A stretch of DNA of 64,000 nt from Mesostigma viride (taxonomy: Eukaryota; Streptophyta; Mesostigmatophyceae; Mesostigmatales; Mesostigmataceae). Positions 24,916 through 36,621 of this stretch are shown in pieces; position 1 is the stretch's first letter; the number at the start of each line of letters is the position of its first letter. Under the pieces are notes generated by a model. It was given only the letters and a program-made list of their open reading frames with translations, was not told the DNA's origin and did not search any database. A program made the position numbers and the translations under genes. The stretch is from NCBI GenBank assembly GCA_009746045.1, contig RPFO01000246.1, positions 665,642 through 729,641 of the forward strand, given 5' to 3'.

Positions 24916-27900
24916 GACAAGGTGGGGGGGCCAAGGCCCCCCACGAATTCGGACGCACTACGCCACCAGGGGCCCTGAGGCCCCCGCCGAAAGCTTCGAC
25001 CCGCCGGGTTGAGCCCGCCGACCGGACCGGCCCCTACGCCGGGGGGCGAACGCTCGGCGGCCTTCCTTTGGGGGCTTCCCATCGCGCGCGCTCGCGCCGG
25101 CCCGCCGCACCGTCGATCCTACGCTCCGTCCCTCACGGGCACGTCCAGCACGCGTCGTACTACTAGTACATCAACCCAGTCCGAATAGTACTGTATATTG
25201 TGAGACGTCGGGCGCCGTTCATTGCATGCAAGTATTTCCTTACTCACGACTTCCTAACAACTGAAACTCACAATGCAGCTATGCCATGTAGGACACAATG
25301 TGGGCACCGCTTTTTGCAAGCGGCAGCCATAACGACCAAGCACTCCCATGCAAACTCCCATGTTCATTATTCATTAACATTAATGGAGTGGCAATCCTTT
25401 CATTCCTTTGTTCACACATGCACCATCGGTCATTCCCACTATTATATTGAAACAAAATTAAATTATAACATGACTCCGTTGTGCCCACTATGACTTCATT
25501 TAGACAATGTTTTGTTAAGGACTCGACGGTGCCCTTGTGCGCGACGGTGGGCATTGCTAATGGCGCCCGATCCATGCCCCCTGGCCCAGGCGTACGTGGG
25601 CGTGGAAGGGGGGCTGGCATGCATGCGTGGGTTTGTGGGATGGCTGGCATGCATGCGTGCCTGTGTGGGGTGGCTGGCATGCCTGCGTGGGTTTGTGGGG
25701 TGGCTTGCATGCGTGCGTGGGTTTGTGGGGTGGGTGGCATGCCTGCGAGCATGTGGGGGGTGGCTGGCATGCGTGCGTGGGTTTGGGGGGGGCTGCCATA
25801 CGTGCGTGGGTTTGGCGGAGGGCTGGCAGGAATGCATGCACGTGGGGGGGGCTTGCATGCGTGCGTGGGTTTGTGGGGTGGCTGGCATGCATGCGTGCAT
25901 GTGGGGGGGCTGCCATGCGTGCGTGGGTGTGTGTGGGGGGGCTGGCATGCGTGCGCGGGTGTGGGGGGGCTGGCATGCGTACGTGGGTTTGTGGGGTGGC
26001 TGGCATGCATGCGTGCATGTGGGGGGGAGCTGGCATGCGTGCGCGGGTGTGTGGGTGGCTGGCGTGCGTGCGTGGGTGTGGGGGGTGGCTGGCATGCGTG
26101 CGTGGGGTTGTGGGGTGGCATGCATGCATGCTAGGTGTGGGGGGGGCTGCCATGCGTGTGTGGGTTTGGGGAGGATGGCATGCGTGCGTGGGTGTGTCGG
26201 GGGCTAGCATGCGTGCGTGGGGTTGTGGGGTGGCTGGCATGCATGCGTGCATGTGGGGAGGGGCTTCCATGCGTGCGTGGGTTTGGGGGAGGGCTACCAT
26301 GCGTTTGTGGGTGTGTGGGGGGGCTGGCATCCATGCCTGGGTTTTTTGGGGGGGCTTCCATGCATGCGTGGGTGTGGCGGGGGGCTGGCATGCGTGCGTG
26401 GGTGTGGAGGGGAGCTGCCATGCATGCATGTGGGGCGGGGCGGGCTGCCATGCGTGGGTGTGTGTGGGGGGGAGTGGCATGCATTTGTGGGTGTGGTGGG
26501 GAGCTGCCATGCATGCGTGGGTTTAGGGGGGTGGCTGGCATGGGTGCCTGGGTTCGTGGGGTGGCTGCCATGCATGCGTGGGTATGGGGGGTGGCTGGCA
26601 TGCGTATGTAGGTGTGGGGGGTGGCTGGCATGCACAAGTGGGTTTGTGGGAGGACTGGCATGCGTGCGTGGGTGTGAAAGGGGCTGCCATGCATGCGTGG
26701 GTTTGTGGGATGGCTGGCATGCATGCGTGCATGTGGGGGGGGGCTAGCATGCATTCGTGGGTGTGGTGGGGTGCTGCCATGCATGCGTGGGTGTGGGGGG
26801 GCTGACATGCGTGCCTGGGTTCGTGGGGTGGCTGCCATGCGTGCGTGGGTGTAGGGGGTGGCTGGCATGAGTACGTTGGTGAGGGGGGTGGCTGGCATGC
26901 ATAAGTGGGCCCGCGGTGCCCCTGATTGCTGTCTGGCCCCTAATCATGTGGATGTGGCTGGCTGCCTGCCCGCCTGTTTGCCCCATCCCCAAACCCCATG
27001 CCGCAAGGCTCGTGGCTCAAGCCCCATGGCTCATGCCCCATGGCCCTTGCCTGCCAGCCTACCTGTGCTGCATACCCTCCCCTGCCTCGCCTGGCCTGGC
27101 CTTGCCTGCCCTCTCTGCCTGGGGATAGCCTGCACAATGAGACAGAAACACAACAGACCCAGCAAAGCAAGATTCATGTTGTAAGCCAGTGGAGATTACT
27201 TTTGACTTGCTTGATGAAGAAATATAACACACCTTCTACTGTCACACCTTCTGTAAACAAATGATTTATTGATCACCTTATACACCACGTAGACATGTTA
27301 CCAGACGCGCTCTTCAGCCTAGTGAAAATCCACGTGCGAAGCAAGGCAGATTATCTAACGCAGTAAGCACCATGAATGTCAGCCAGTACAGCAGTAAATG
27401 ACGCCCTAAACTCGTTACCAGGCAAGAATCCAGAGGGGCATGCCTAGTATATTCCAGTAAATAGCATCACAGAACGGACGTTCACACGGGAAACGCGAAG
27501 GACCGTGAAGATGGCGTCCTGCACGGCTAAGAAAATGAAACGCAGACCCTTGCTACGCTATGTCTTCGCTGCGACTAGGTGAATTCGGCCCAATGGAAAC
27601 AACGCAACCGAGGAAACGCATCAGAAAGAGAGCAGGCACTAGCCCTGTCATCGAAACAACCGACTCACCATCGGCATCGCCAGCGTACGTCCCGTCGCAA
27701 CAAATGATTCCAGCGTTCATTCCAATATTGTGTGACGACAACAGAAACTCGTCGGCCACACCCCACGCCTTCAACGAACAGCAAACTGATTTCACTAGGC
27801 ACCCAATACGTCAAGCAAAGAAGCACGATAGCATAATACCTAAATCTACAACGACATTCCATTTCCAGCTCGCTAGCTATCGCAGCAGGCCAGAGCGCCC

Positions 27901-28863
27901 CGAACCTCTCCCACGCACGTGACTGCCCACAGACGGCAAGCCAGATAAGAAACAATTCAAAGGTACGCATCGAAATTGAACATTGAACGCTATAAAAGCA
28001 ACGTCCACGCATTGTCCATCCCCAATTTTCCAGGCAGCGTTGACCGCCATCCCCAGCCAGCAGGAATCAAGTGCTGTCGCAGCATGTCGCCCCCTCACCC
28101 CCTCGCAGTCCTGGTTTATGCACGTTCGGTTGCTTGGGCGCGTCCAGGCGGTCCAGCACCGCGTACTACCCACTTGAAAATCCTCCCAAGTCATTTTTTC
28201 CCTGCTTGTGAAGTACGGAATCTGGCAGACATCGTCCAGCAAGCATCGTACTACGCTCCGCTCCTCCAAGTCAAATTCTGCGTGCACTCTTCATCTTAAA
28301 TTCACGGTCAGCCTTAAATTTCGGTCTGAATCGAAAATTGCTATGGAATCCTAAGTTATACGGTTTCTGAACGAAATGCGTTCAGTTTTTCTGAACAAAC
28401 CTCGCCTGTACATGCCGGGGTTGTACGTCTCCCGAGAACGGCGCGTTCTCGGCCTAGCGATGGGCCCAGTAGGCGTACTTCCGCGTCCCACATCCGTCTA
28501 CTAGCCGCCGAAAGTTTGATTCGCGACACAGAGTTTGACGGCCGCGAAGAAGCCGACATCGTGCCGGGTTCCGTATTTTTATCTGGCCGCGGCCATTGGC
28601 GGGCCTCCCCACCTGTGCGCAAACGAGCTGAACAGGATCTGGACATAACTGCCATTTCAGGCCCGATCAGGAAACCTTAACACTCGATCTGCCTAGTTTG
28701 CCACTTTTCGGGCAACTGCCCCGATTGGGCGCCACCGCGGATCCCCGGATCGCCCTGACTATCGGCCGCCCTGCGCTCGCGGTTTTCGTACGGGCCACTT
28801 TTCGGGCCTCACGGTTCGCCAAACTTTTGCGTTGGGGTTAATCGTAGTCACTAGAATAGAAGG
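24916..28863. repeat. Diverged fourth macrosatellite unit
   Basis: The order of parts matches the 4.12-kb units (box, AT-rich part, minisatellite at 25600-26905, mixed part, 300-bp segment), but with many substitutions and indels and a length of about 3.95 kb. It is an older member of the family, which shows that the unit existed before the three identical copies formed. Confidence 0.85.
25600..26905. repeat. 30-bp GCATGC/G-run minisatellite, diverged unit
   Basis: Same motif as at 11970-13390, with different unit order and more substitutions. It belongs to the fourth macrosatellite unit. Confidence 0.9.
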
Positions 28864-29092
28864 GGACTAGTGGGGGGGCCAAGGCCCCCCACTTTTTCGG
28901 ACGCACTACGCCACCAGGGGCCCTGAGGCCTCCGCCGAAAGCTTCGACCCGCCGGGTTGAGCCCGCCTACCGGGCCGGCCCCTACGCCGGGGGGCGAACG
29001 CTCGGCGGCCTTCCTTTGGGGGCTTGCCATCGCGCGCGCTCGCGCCGGCCCGCCGCACCGTCGATCCCACGCTCCGTCCCTCACGGGCACGT
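28864..29092. repeat. GC-rich hairpin box closing the macrosatellite field
   Basis: A type 1 box with the same hairpin and body ends with cacgggcacgtcc and then ttctag, after which the sequence is unrelated to the other copies. It marks the right edge of the 10.3-29.1 kb repeat field. Confidence 0.8.
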
Positions 29093-29201
29093 CCAACACG
29101 CGTCGTACTTCTAGGAAATCACTCACGTTCACGTGGAATAATAAATTGTAATAAAATGATCCGCGCTGCGGCAGCCAGATTTGAGATTTGCTGGTAAGCT
29201 A

Positions 29202-29640
29202 TCCTTTGCACATGCACAATTGTATGGGCATAATTGTATGGGAATTTATTTTGTATTAATTGATTTCTCCGTGACAACCATCACGTGCAGCGGCCGTAGA
29301 GCTCATGGCTGGCATAGCGACCTCGGCTGTCGCCATTTCTGTGCGGGGGAGGGGTCAACACAGGCAATTGAGTAAAAGGGCAACTTGAGCAGACTGCGAT
29401 ATAACATGCATTGAAAGTCGATGCCACTGTAGTAGGTGGGATGTTGCCGCACGAGTAGCCGGCTGGCGGGCGAGCGGCAAGGGGCACATGACATGCTGAC
29501 ATGAGCCATGAGGCTTGAGCCATGAGCCTTGGGGCATGGGGTTGGGGGATGCGGCAATCAGGCGGGCAGCCACATGCACGTGAATAGGGGCAAGCCGTCA
29601 ATCAGGGGTACTGCGGGAAGGCGTGATAAACCAGTTGAGG
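29202..29640 (-). repeat. Dispersed repeat, left arm of a long inverted pair
   Basis: The reverse complement of this segment matches 45296..45762 for most of its length. Shared landmarks include the pieces around tttgcacatgcacaattg, ccgtgacaaccatca and gcgatataacatgcattg. The copy at 45.7 kb carries a run of 13 A at one edge. A weaker copy in the same orientation as this one lies near 30.92-31.02 kb. Its class is unknown. Confidence 0.8.
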
Positions 29641-30800
29641 GAGCTGCCACACATGCGTGGGTTTAGGGGGGGGCTGGCCTGTGTGCCTGGGTTCGTGGGG
29701 TGGCTGCCATGCGTGCGTGGTGCGTGGGTGTGGGGGGGGGCTTGCATGCGTGCGTGGGTTGGCGTGGGGGCCGGCAAGGTGCGAGGGTGTGGATAGGCAA
29801 GCATGGAGTATGAGCCACAAGCGATGAGCCTTGCGACGTGGGGCATGGGTCATGAAGGACAGGCAGCCACGTGTGAACATGTTACGTCATTAGGGGGAGA
29901 CCAGCAAGCGGTGGGGGGAAATGGGGCATGAGGCATGGACCGTGAGCCGTGAGCCTAGTGGCGTGGATAGGGGGATGCGGCAGGCAGCCACATGCAAGCA
30001 CAACGTACTTGCTAGCAGGCAGCGGGTGGGTGTGTGGGGGGGCGGGCATGCGTGCGTGGGTGTGGGGTGGAGCTGGCATGCATGCGTGGTGGGGGGAGGA
30101 GGCTGGTATACATGCGTGGGTTTGTGTTGGCGCTGGGAATGTGCGTGGGTGTGGGCAGGAGCTGCCATACATGGGTGGGTTGGGGGTGGGGCTGGCATGC
30201 GTGCGTAGGTGTGTGGGGGTGCTAGCATGCGTGCGTGGGAATGGTGGCGGGCTGGCACGCATGCGCCGTGTGTGTGGGGGGCTGCCATGCGTGCGTTGGA
30301 ATGGGGGCCTATCGGTGTGGGGGCTGCCAAGGTGCGTGCATGGGTGTGGAGCGTGAGGGACGGAGCCTGAGGGACTGTGATACTAGGACATGCTAAGTGT
30401 GGGTGCGGGCATGCGTGGGTGTGGGGTGGAGCTGCCATGCATGCGTGGTGGGGGGAGGAGGCTGGTATGAGTGCGTGGGTTCGCGTGGGGGCTTCCATGC
30501 CGGTGCGTGGGTTGGCGTGGGGGCTGGGAAGGTGCGTGGGTGTGGGCGGGAGCTGCCATACATGGGTGTGTTGGTGGGGGTGGGGCTGGCATGCGTGCGT
30601 GGGTGTGTGGGGGGGCTGCCATGCGTCAGTGGGTTTGTGGGGGGGCTCGCATGGTTGCGCGTGTGTGTGGGGGGGCTAGCATGTGTGCGTGGGAATGGGG
30701 GGTGGCTGGCATGCGTGTGCGGGTGTGTGGGGGGGCTGCCATGCGTGCGTGGGTTGGTGTGGGGGCTGGCAAGGTGCGTGGGTCTGGAGCGTGAGGGAAT
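29640..30800. repeat. 30-bp GCATGC/G-run minisatellite, irregular
   Basis: The units resemble the other arrays but are more degenerate, and they are interrupted at 29.79-30.02 kb and 30.34-30.41 kb by non-repeat sequence. I see no gene. Confidence 0.85.
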
Positions 30801-31330
30801 GTGATACCGGGACACCGGGACGTACCTGGAATGAAGCGCGCTGCAATGTGGTTGCGTTCCTCCGAGTTACATCCACGCGAGCTCGTCCCCGACGGCGATT
30901 GCAATGTGCCTTCACCCTGCCCCACGGGAGGTCAGCACCGGCAATCGAGTACAAGGGCAAGCCGAGCAGACCGCGCGTTAGCATGCAGTGGAAGTGCAAG
31001 CTGCTGCACACAGCGTCAGTGCGAGGACTATGATACTGGGACACGGGCACGTACCTGGAATGGAGCGCGGTGCAATGCGGTTGCGTTCTAGTCTGCGCAA
31101 GGCAGGCTGCACATTCACGCACTATAAGGTGATTGGGACGGTCGCAACAGGATGAACTCACCGTGCTGCGTGCTCTTGAACGTGCGAACGTGTCAGCCGT
31201 GTAGCCATACAAACCGTCGCGATCCGCGCTAGATGCCGGGCACGGCAGGTGACTTGGCCCCCCCTGCACGCAACTCCCGCGTGACGAGTTGCATCCACGC
31301 TCCTCCCCCCCCCCCCCCGCCTCCCCCCGG
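30800..31330. other. Spacer downstream of the USP-like locus
   Basis: The spacer holds a diverged piece of the dispersed repeat (30.92-31.02 kb) and a short internal repeat (gatactggac... near 31.03 kb resembling 30.80 kb). It ends in a C-rich tract at 31303-31327, immediately after the USP-like stop codon in transcript order. Confidence 0.5.
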
Positions 31331-31333
31331 TGT

Positions 31334-32275
31334 TCACCGATCGAGCACCGTCACGGAGTACGCGCACGCCGTCGTCTTGGTGGCCAGGGCGACGAGGTTC
31401 ATGCGCGGGTGGATGCGGATGACTGGGGCGCACAGCCCCGGGCCGTCGTCCACTTCTTCCCACGTGCCCGCGTCCAAGTCCACCGGCCGCAAGACGACAA
31501 AGTGCGCTGGGCGGTACTCGACCGCCCCGCACAGCCGCAAGGCGACGCGCACTTGCACGCACGCGCGGCCGATGTAGAGGGTCATCTCCAGCGTCTTGGG
31601 CAGCCCGCTCCCGACGTAGTTGATCAGCGGGAGGTGGCTGGAGACGTTCAGAAAGACGAGCACGGGCGGCACTCGGTCGAAGTAGCGTCGAGGCACGCAG
31701 CGGGGCGACCCGCAGTGGTGGCACGGCGGGCGCGCGCCCATGCGCTCCTGCGTGCACGCGGCCGCGATGCGCTCGTCGATGTCCATGCGGTCGGCTTCCC
31801 ACGGGCTGAGCGTGAACTTGTTGACGTCGACGAGCCGACCGTCGACCGGGAACGGCGCCCGGCAGGCGAAGTCGCCCTGGCGAGGAACCACGCCGTCCAC
31901 GTACCGGAGCAGGCCCGCGGCGGTAGATGTCACGCTGTCCATCGCGCCGCGGGCCCTCCCCAGCGACGCGTCCAGCCGCGGCCGCACCGCCTCCCTCGCG
32001 CGCGTCATGATGGACACGTTGCCGGTCCTGGACGCGTGCATGCAGAACAGCAGCAGCAGCCCGAGCGCGCACGCGTCGCCGTGCGACTCGTCCGCGCGGT
32101 GGCACGTCAGCAGGCGCAGACCTTCCTTGGTGACCGCCAGCGCCAAGTACAGCAGCCCCAGCGCCGCGTCGGTGGGGCAGCTGTTCTCGCCCCACTTGTA
32201 CGAGCCGCGCGGGTTCGGAGGCAGAGTCGCGCCGCCGTTCTGCTGCAAGAAGGTGACGAACCGATGGCAGTCCCC
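31334..32275 (-). other. USP-like module 4 (catalytic residues present, C-terminal)
   Basis: The Cys is at codon 32179-32177 (GENSCPTDAAL) and the His at codon 31504-31502 (RPAHFVVL), with CHHCGSPRC between them and EEVDDG after. The module ends at a TGA at 31334. The residues before the Cys box (CHRFVTFLQQ) align with module 2 (CAMFDRLMAS), which supports homology. Confidence 0.65.
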
Positions 32276-32559
32276 ACCAGCGGCTGCTGCTGCGCGGCCC
32301 TGCGCGGTCGGAACGCGAACGGTGTGGTGTCCTGCCCCTCGCCCGTCCTGACGCAGTCGTCGTCGCGCGGCGCCGCTGCCAGCGGTCGCGTCAGGGACTC
32401 CGTGTCGATGGCGACGTCGTCATCGCGCGACACATCGATGGGTCGGACGGGCGCTGCGTGCGAGGCACGCTCGTCCTGGCCATCGCCGTCGACGACGACG
32501 GGCGAACGCGGCGCGCGCTCTGCTTCCCGTGGCGCCGGCGCGTCCAAGGGGGCATCGGC

Positions 32560-33510
32560 CGCGTCGCCGAGGTCCTCGTCATAGTAGGCGGCGCCGGCCG
32601 CGGCCGCCACCTCGTACGCGTACACCATCTCCGTGGCCGCCCCGCCCGCCAAGTCCCGGTCGCGCCGCCGCCGCGCCGGTCCCGTGCCGTCGCTGACCCA
32701 CCAGCCGTCGGGCGTGTCGCAGGCGCGCTGCCAGAAAGAGAGGCGGTCGCTGGACGTGCGCTGGACGAAGCCGCAGAGCGCAGGTCCACCTCGATTTCGT
32801 GGTCGTCGCCGAGGGCAAGCCAGTCTGAGAAGCGGTCCGGCGGGACCCTGCCCGCGCTCAAGACCGCTTCGTCGGCAGCGCGGAACACGAGGCACGCGGG
32901 CAAGCGCCCGTGGAGTCTGCGCAAGCTCTGGCAACAGGCGAACCCGCACGCCGCGCACTCGCCCGTGGACACGCGCTCCTTGACGGCCGCCGCGATGATG
33001 CGTCAGGCCGCCCGTCGTGCGCGCCAAGTCGACCAAGGGCAGCTCGGTCTCGACGACCGTGCCGACAGGCTGGCCGCACGCGACGCACCACGGACCGCGC
33101 TCGACCAACCGCGGGGCGTCGACGTGTGACAGCATGAGCTCCAGCGAGAACAGCAGCGACCCGTCGTCGCCGCGCCGCTCGAACGCCGCCAGCGCGCGTT
33201 CCAGCTCGCCGGACGCCGCGTCCACGTGCTGTGCGTGCCCTGCGCGCGCTGCCACACGGCCATGAGCAGCGCCAGCGCAAACCGTGCGCCCACGTCCCCG
33301 CGCCGCCCACCTGCCCCCCCGGTCGAAGGTGACGCAGCGCAGGTCGCGCGCGGCGCTCTGCGCCTGGCAGCGGCACAGCACCGCGTACAGCAGCTCCAGC
33401 GGGGCGGACAGCGGCCCCTTGAACGCCACGTCGCTGCGCTGCCGCAGCGCGAGGCCCTCGCACGCGTCCTGCAGGTGCACGAAGTCCTGCCAACACTCGC
33501 GCACGACGGC
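32560..33510 (-). other. USP-like module 3 (degenerate, frame-broken)
   Basis: The homologous segments lie in three frames: LELLYAVLC in one, FALALLMAVWQR in the next, back to the first for DDGSLLFSLELML, then ECAACGFACC and LPACLVF in a third, and finally LCGFVQRTSSDRLSFW back in the first. Together they reproduce the whole of module 1 in order, so the frame changes are small indels, not unrelated sequence. Confidence 0.5.
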
Positions 33511-33599
33511 CGACTCGCTGTCCCCGACGAGCGTGTGCGCGGCGACGCCGTCGTCGCAGTCCATCTCGTCGAGCGCCGGCGTCGCGCCCGGCTGCTCAT

Positions 33600-34545
33600 C
33601 CAGCACGTAGCAGCAGGCGTCCGTCAGCCTCGCGAGCCGCGCCAAGTCGACGTGGTCGCGGTGGCTCACGCCGTCCAACTTGGCGAGCCCGTCCACCACC
33701 TCCCACCGCGCGCCCGCTCGTCGACGGCGCAGCAGCACAAAGTGGCCGCCCGTGTGCTCGACCACGGCGCGCAGCCGCACGGTCACGCGCACCTGCCGCC
33801 GCGCCGGCCCGACCGACAGGGTCAGCTGCATCGTCTCCGGCAGGCCCGCCCCGCGATAGGCGCCGGGCGGCAGCTGGTTCAGGCGGCCGAAGGGCAGCAC
33901 GCGCGGCAGCTCGTCGTAGTGGCGCAGCGCGACGCAGTCCTTTTGCTGGCACAGACCGCAAGCCACGGGAACGTCCGGCGCGTACTCTCGGCACACCGAC
34001 GCGAGGCGCGTCGCGACGTCCCACTCGTCATGGCAGTCGATGACCAACAGCGGCAGCTCCACCGGGCCGTCGTCCGACCTGACGCCGAGCTCGCAGGTGC
34101 GCTCGCCGCAGCGCGGGCCGCCGGCCGCCACGTGCTGCATCAGCATCCTCATGTTGTCATACGCGTCGTCCGGGTCGGCGGCCACTCGCCCGGGCAAGTG
34201 CCTGTCGAGCACGCGCAGCACCGCGTCGCGCCGCGCGTCCATTTCTCGGCCCCGCCCTTGCGCGACCGCCAGCACGCAGCGCAGCAGCTCCAGCCCCAGC
34301 TCGCAGCCCCAGTCGTGGGGTTCTCCCGCGGCGCAGCACGTCAGGAATCGCAAGCCCGACACGGCGGGCGTCTGCAGCAGCAGCAGCAGCTCGCACACGA
34401 ACTCGAGCGCCGCGTTCATGTGGCAGCAGTTGTCGCGCCAGGAAAACGTGCGCGTGCGGTCGGCGCACAGCCGGACGTGGCCGTGCGACGCCATCAGCCG
34501 ATCGAACATGGCGCAAGCGCCGCAACCCGTCCGCTCCTGGCAAGG
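33600..34545 (-). other. USP-like module 2 (catalytic residues present)
   Basis: The candidate catalytic Cys is at codon 34425-34423 (NCCHMN, matching the USP pattern N-x-C-x-M-N) and the His at codon 33744-33742 (GGHFVLL). The zinc-knuckle-like motif CGLCQQKDC lies between them, and WEVVDG follows the His, in the position where USPs carry the acidic residue. The module is uninterrupted in one frame. Confidence 0.65.
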
Positions 34546-34679
34546 AGCCACCTGAGCGGCAGCAGGGGCCGTGGCGTCCTCCTCGCGCCTCCTCTCTGCA
34601 GTGGCAGCGCGCTCGCCGGCAGCCCCGGAGAGGTGGCTGCCTGCGAGGGCCACGACTCGCGCGTTGTCGCCGGGTCCTC

Positions 34680-35590
34680 GGCCGCTGTCACGGCGTACAT
34701 GCACACGAGTACGGGCTGCTCCAGGTCATCCAGCCGCAGCGTCTCCACAGTGACGCCGCCCGTGAGCGCGTCGACGACTCGGAACCGACCGGCCTCGCCG
34801 TCGACGGCGTGGCAGAAAACGAGTCCGCTGCCGGCCCTTACCTGCACAAAGCCACGCAGGCGCGCGACCGCGGCGACCTCTTGCCCACGAGGGCCGTCCA
34901 CGACGCGCACGTCAAGCGACGACGGCAGGCAGCCCCCCCCGCACGCGCGCAAGTCCGCCCCGCCCGCGACGTGGAACAGCACGCTCGCAGGGAACCCGCC
35001 ATCGAGGTGGCGCCCGCGGCTGGCGCCCGGCTCGCCGCAATCCACGCAGGCGCCATCCGGCCGCCCGCGCCTCAGCAGCGCCGCCATGCGCTCCGCGAGC
35101 GTCCCCTCGCCCGCGCCGAGGTCGACCAAGTCGAGCGCGCTCTCGTCCGCCGCGGCCTCGCAGCGCGCGTCGCCGCAGCACGGTGTGCGCTCGACCAACG
35201 TGTGCGCATCCGCGTGCGCCAGCAACCGGCGCACCACGTCCGCGACGTCGCCGTCCCCGCCCAACAGCCCGCGCAGCTGCTCGCACTCGTCGCTCACCAG
35301 CAGCGGCGGCGAGCCGCCAACGTGCTCGCGCGACCACAGGAGCAGCGTCATCGCGAACTCGGCGGGCGCAAGCGAGGCCGCCCCGAACCCGGCCAGGCCG
35401 TCCCTGCCCCCATCAAAGCGCAGCCGGTCCTGCCCGCCCAGCTCGCCGCGCGCCCGCGACGCGCACAGCTTCGCGTACAGCGCCTCCACGGGGTCGCGGC
35501 GAGGCGGCGCGCCGAGTGGGACCCCTTGCAGTCGCGGCAGCAGCGCTCGGCACGCCGCGAGGACGCCGCGCACGTGCGTCAGGAGACCCT
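34680..35590 (-). other. USP-like module 1 (degenerate)
   Basis: It keeps the C-x2-C motif (CVDCGEP), the PASVLF strand and the final strand pattern (LVFCHAV...FRVVDAL), but has no Cys box and no catalytic His. It aligns best with module 3: VEALYAKLC versus LELLYAVLC, and FAMTLLLWSRE versus FALALLMAVWQR. Confidence 0.5.
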
Positions 35591-36009
35591 CGACGTCCCG
35601 GCCATGCTCGCGCGCCGTCCCCACGAGCGTTGGGTCTGCAGGGTCCGCTGTCCCAAGGACGGGGTCACCCGGCACGCCGGCGGCCGCAGCGGCGTGCGGT
35701 GCGGCGTCCCCGTGCGTTCCAGCCGGCACCTGACCCGCCACCGCCGGGACAGGCCCGCCCGGCGCGGCGTCGACGGTCGTCTCGCGCCCGTCAGCGGGAC
35801 CGCGCTCCGAATCCTTTGAGGCATCGTCGTCTCCAACGTCCTCCTCCTCGTCCGACGAAAACACCATCGCGGCCTGCGACCGCGCAATCGACAAGCACCG
35901 TGAACGCGATCGTGAGTGAGCAGGCGAGGTCAGCGAACGCATGCCAGAGGGCGCCACGGTCCCTTGCGCGCCATGCAATAACGCTAGCGTGGGGGAAGGC
36001 TGCCTACCG

Positions 36010-36565
36010 TTAGGGGTGGGCCAGGGTCCTAAAACAAGCAAACGAGCTTGGATTGGGCTGAAACTTTGGAGGAGGCATGCCCCACATTAGTCCATCATGT
36101 GTGCAAAGTGGGGGCTCGCAGGTCCATCGTTTGGGGGGTGGGGCATTGCCAGGGGGTGCCATGGTGCCTCGCGCGCGCGAGCACGTGCCCACCCTCAGAG
36201 GTGGGCCAGGGTCCTAAAATATGCAAACGAGCTGGGATTGGGCTGAAACTTGGGAGGAGGCTTCCCCGATACTAGTCCATCATGTGTGCAAAGTGGGGGC
36301 TCGCAGGTCCATCGTTGGGGGGGGTTGGACATGGCCAGGGGGTGGCATGGTCCCTAGCGCGCGCTAGCACGTGCCCACCCTTAGAGGTGGGCCAGGGTCC
36401 TAAAATATGCAAACGAGCTTGGATTGGGCTGAAAATTGGGAGGAGGCATGCCCCACACTAGTCCATCATGTGTGCAAAGTGGGGGCTCGCAGGTCCATCG
36501 TTTGGGGGGGTGGACATGGCCAGGCGGTGCCATGGTGCCTCGCGCGCGCTAGCACGTGCCCTGCA
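36010..36565. repeat. About 185-bp satellite, three copies
   Basis: Three tandem units lie between the Helitron stop codon and the USP-like start. Landmarks are gggtcctaaaatatgcaaac, ttgggctgaaactt, ccatcatgtgtgcaaagt and the palindromic ctagcgcgcgctag. The same satellite fills the Helitron intron at 40.17-42.06 kb. Confidence 0.93.
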
Positions 36566-36621
36566 CCGAGAGCGCGCTGGCAACGGCTAGCAAGGGAAGT
36601 GGAAGAGTCACCGCTGCAAGC

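Larger units (their letters stand above)
31334..35867 (-). pseudogene. Four-module ubiquitin-specific-protease-like locus, frame-disrupted
   Basis: The locus codes for four related modules of about 300 residues resembling the USP (peptidase C19) fold, a deubiquitinase family. It opens with ATG and an acidic leader (FSSDEEEDVGDDD). Modules 2 and 4 have a Cys box (SWRDNCCHMNAAL; KWGENSCPTDAAL), a C-x2-C knuckle, an LPP/VLPF-type strand, and a His box (EHTGGHFVLL...WEVVDG; EYRPAHFVVL...WEEVDDG). Modules 1 and 3 align with each other but lack both the Cys and the His. The order inactive-active-inactive-active suggests duplication of a two-module unit. The reading frame changes about six times, near 34.65, 33.32 (a G7 run), 33.24, 32.99, 32.78 and 32.28 kb. 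The gene is either decaying or affected by sequence errors, and introns could explain some changes. The family assignment rests on motif pattern only. Confidence 0.6.

Noticed and set aside
33226-35733. An 835-codon plus-strand frame opposite the USP-like locus
   Set aside because: It is the shadow of a GC-rich coding strand. The minus strand carries the recognisable motifs and the plus-strand translation is low-complexity Ala/Arg/His.
36010-36565. The 185-bp satellite as a tRNA or other small RNA array
   Set aside because: It has a short GC palindrome but no cloverleaf or Pol III box pattern that I could recognise.
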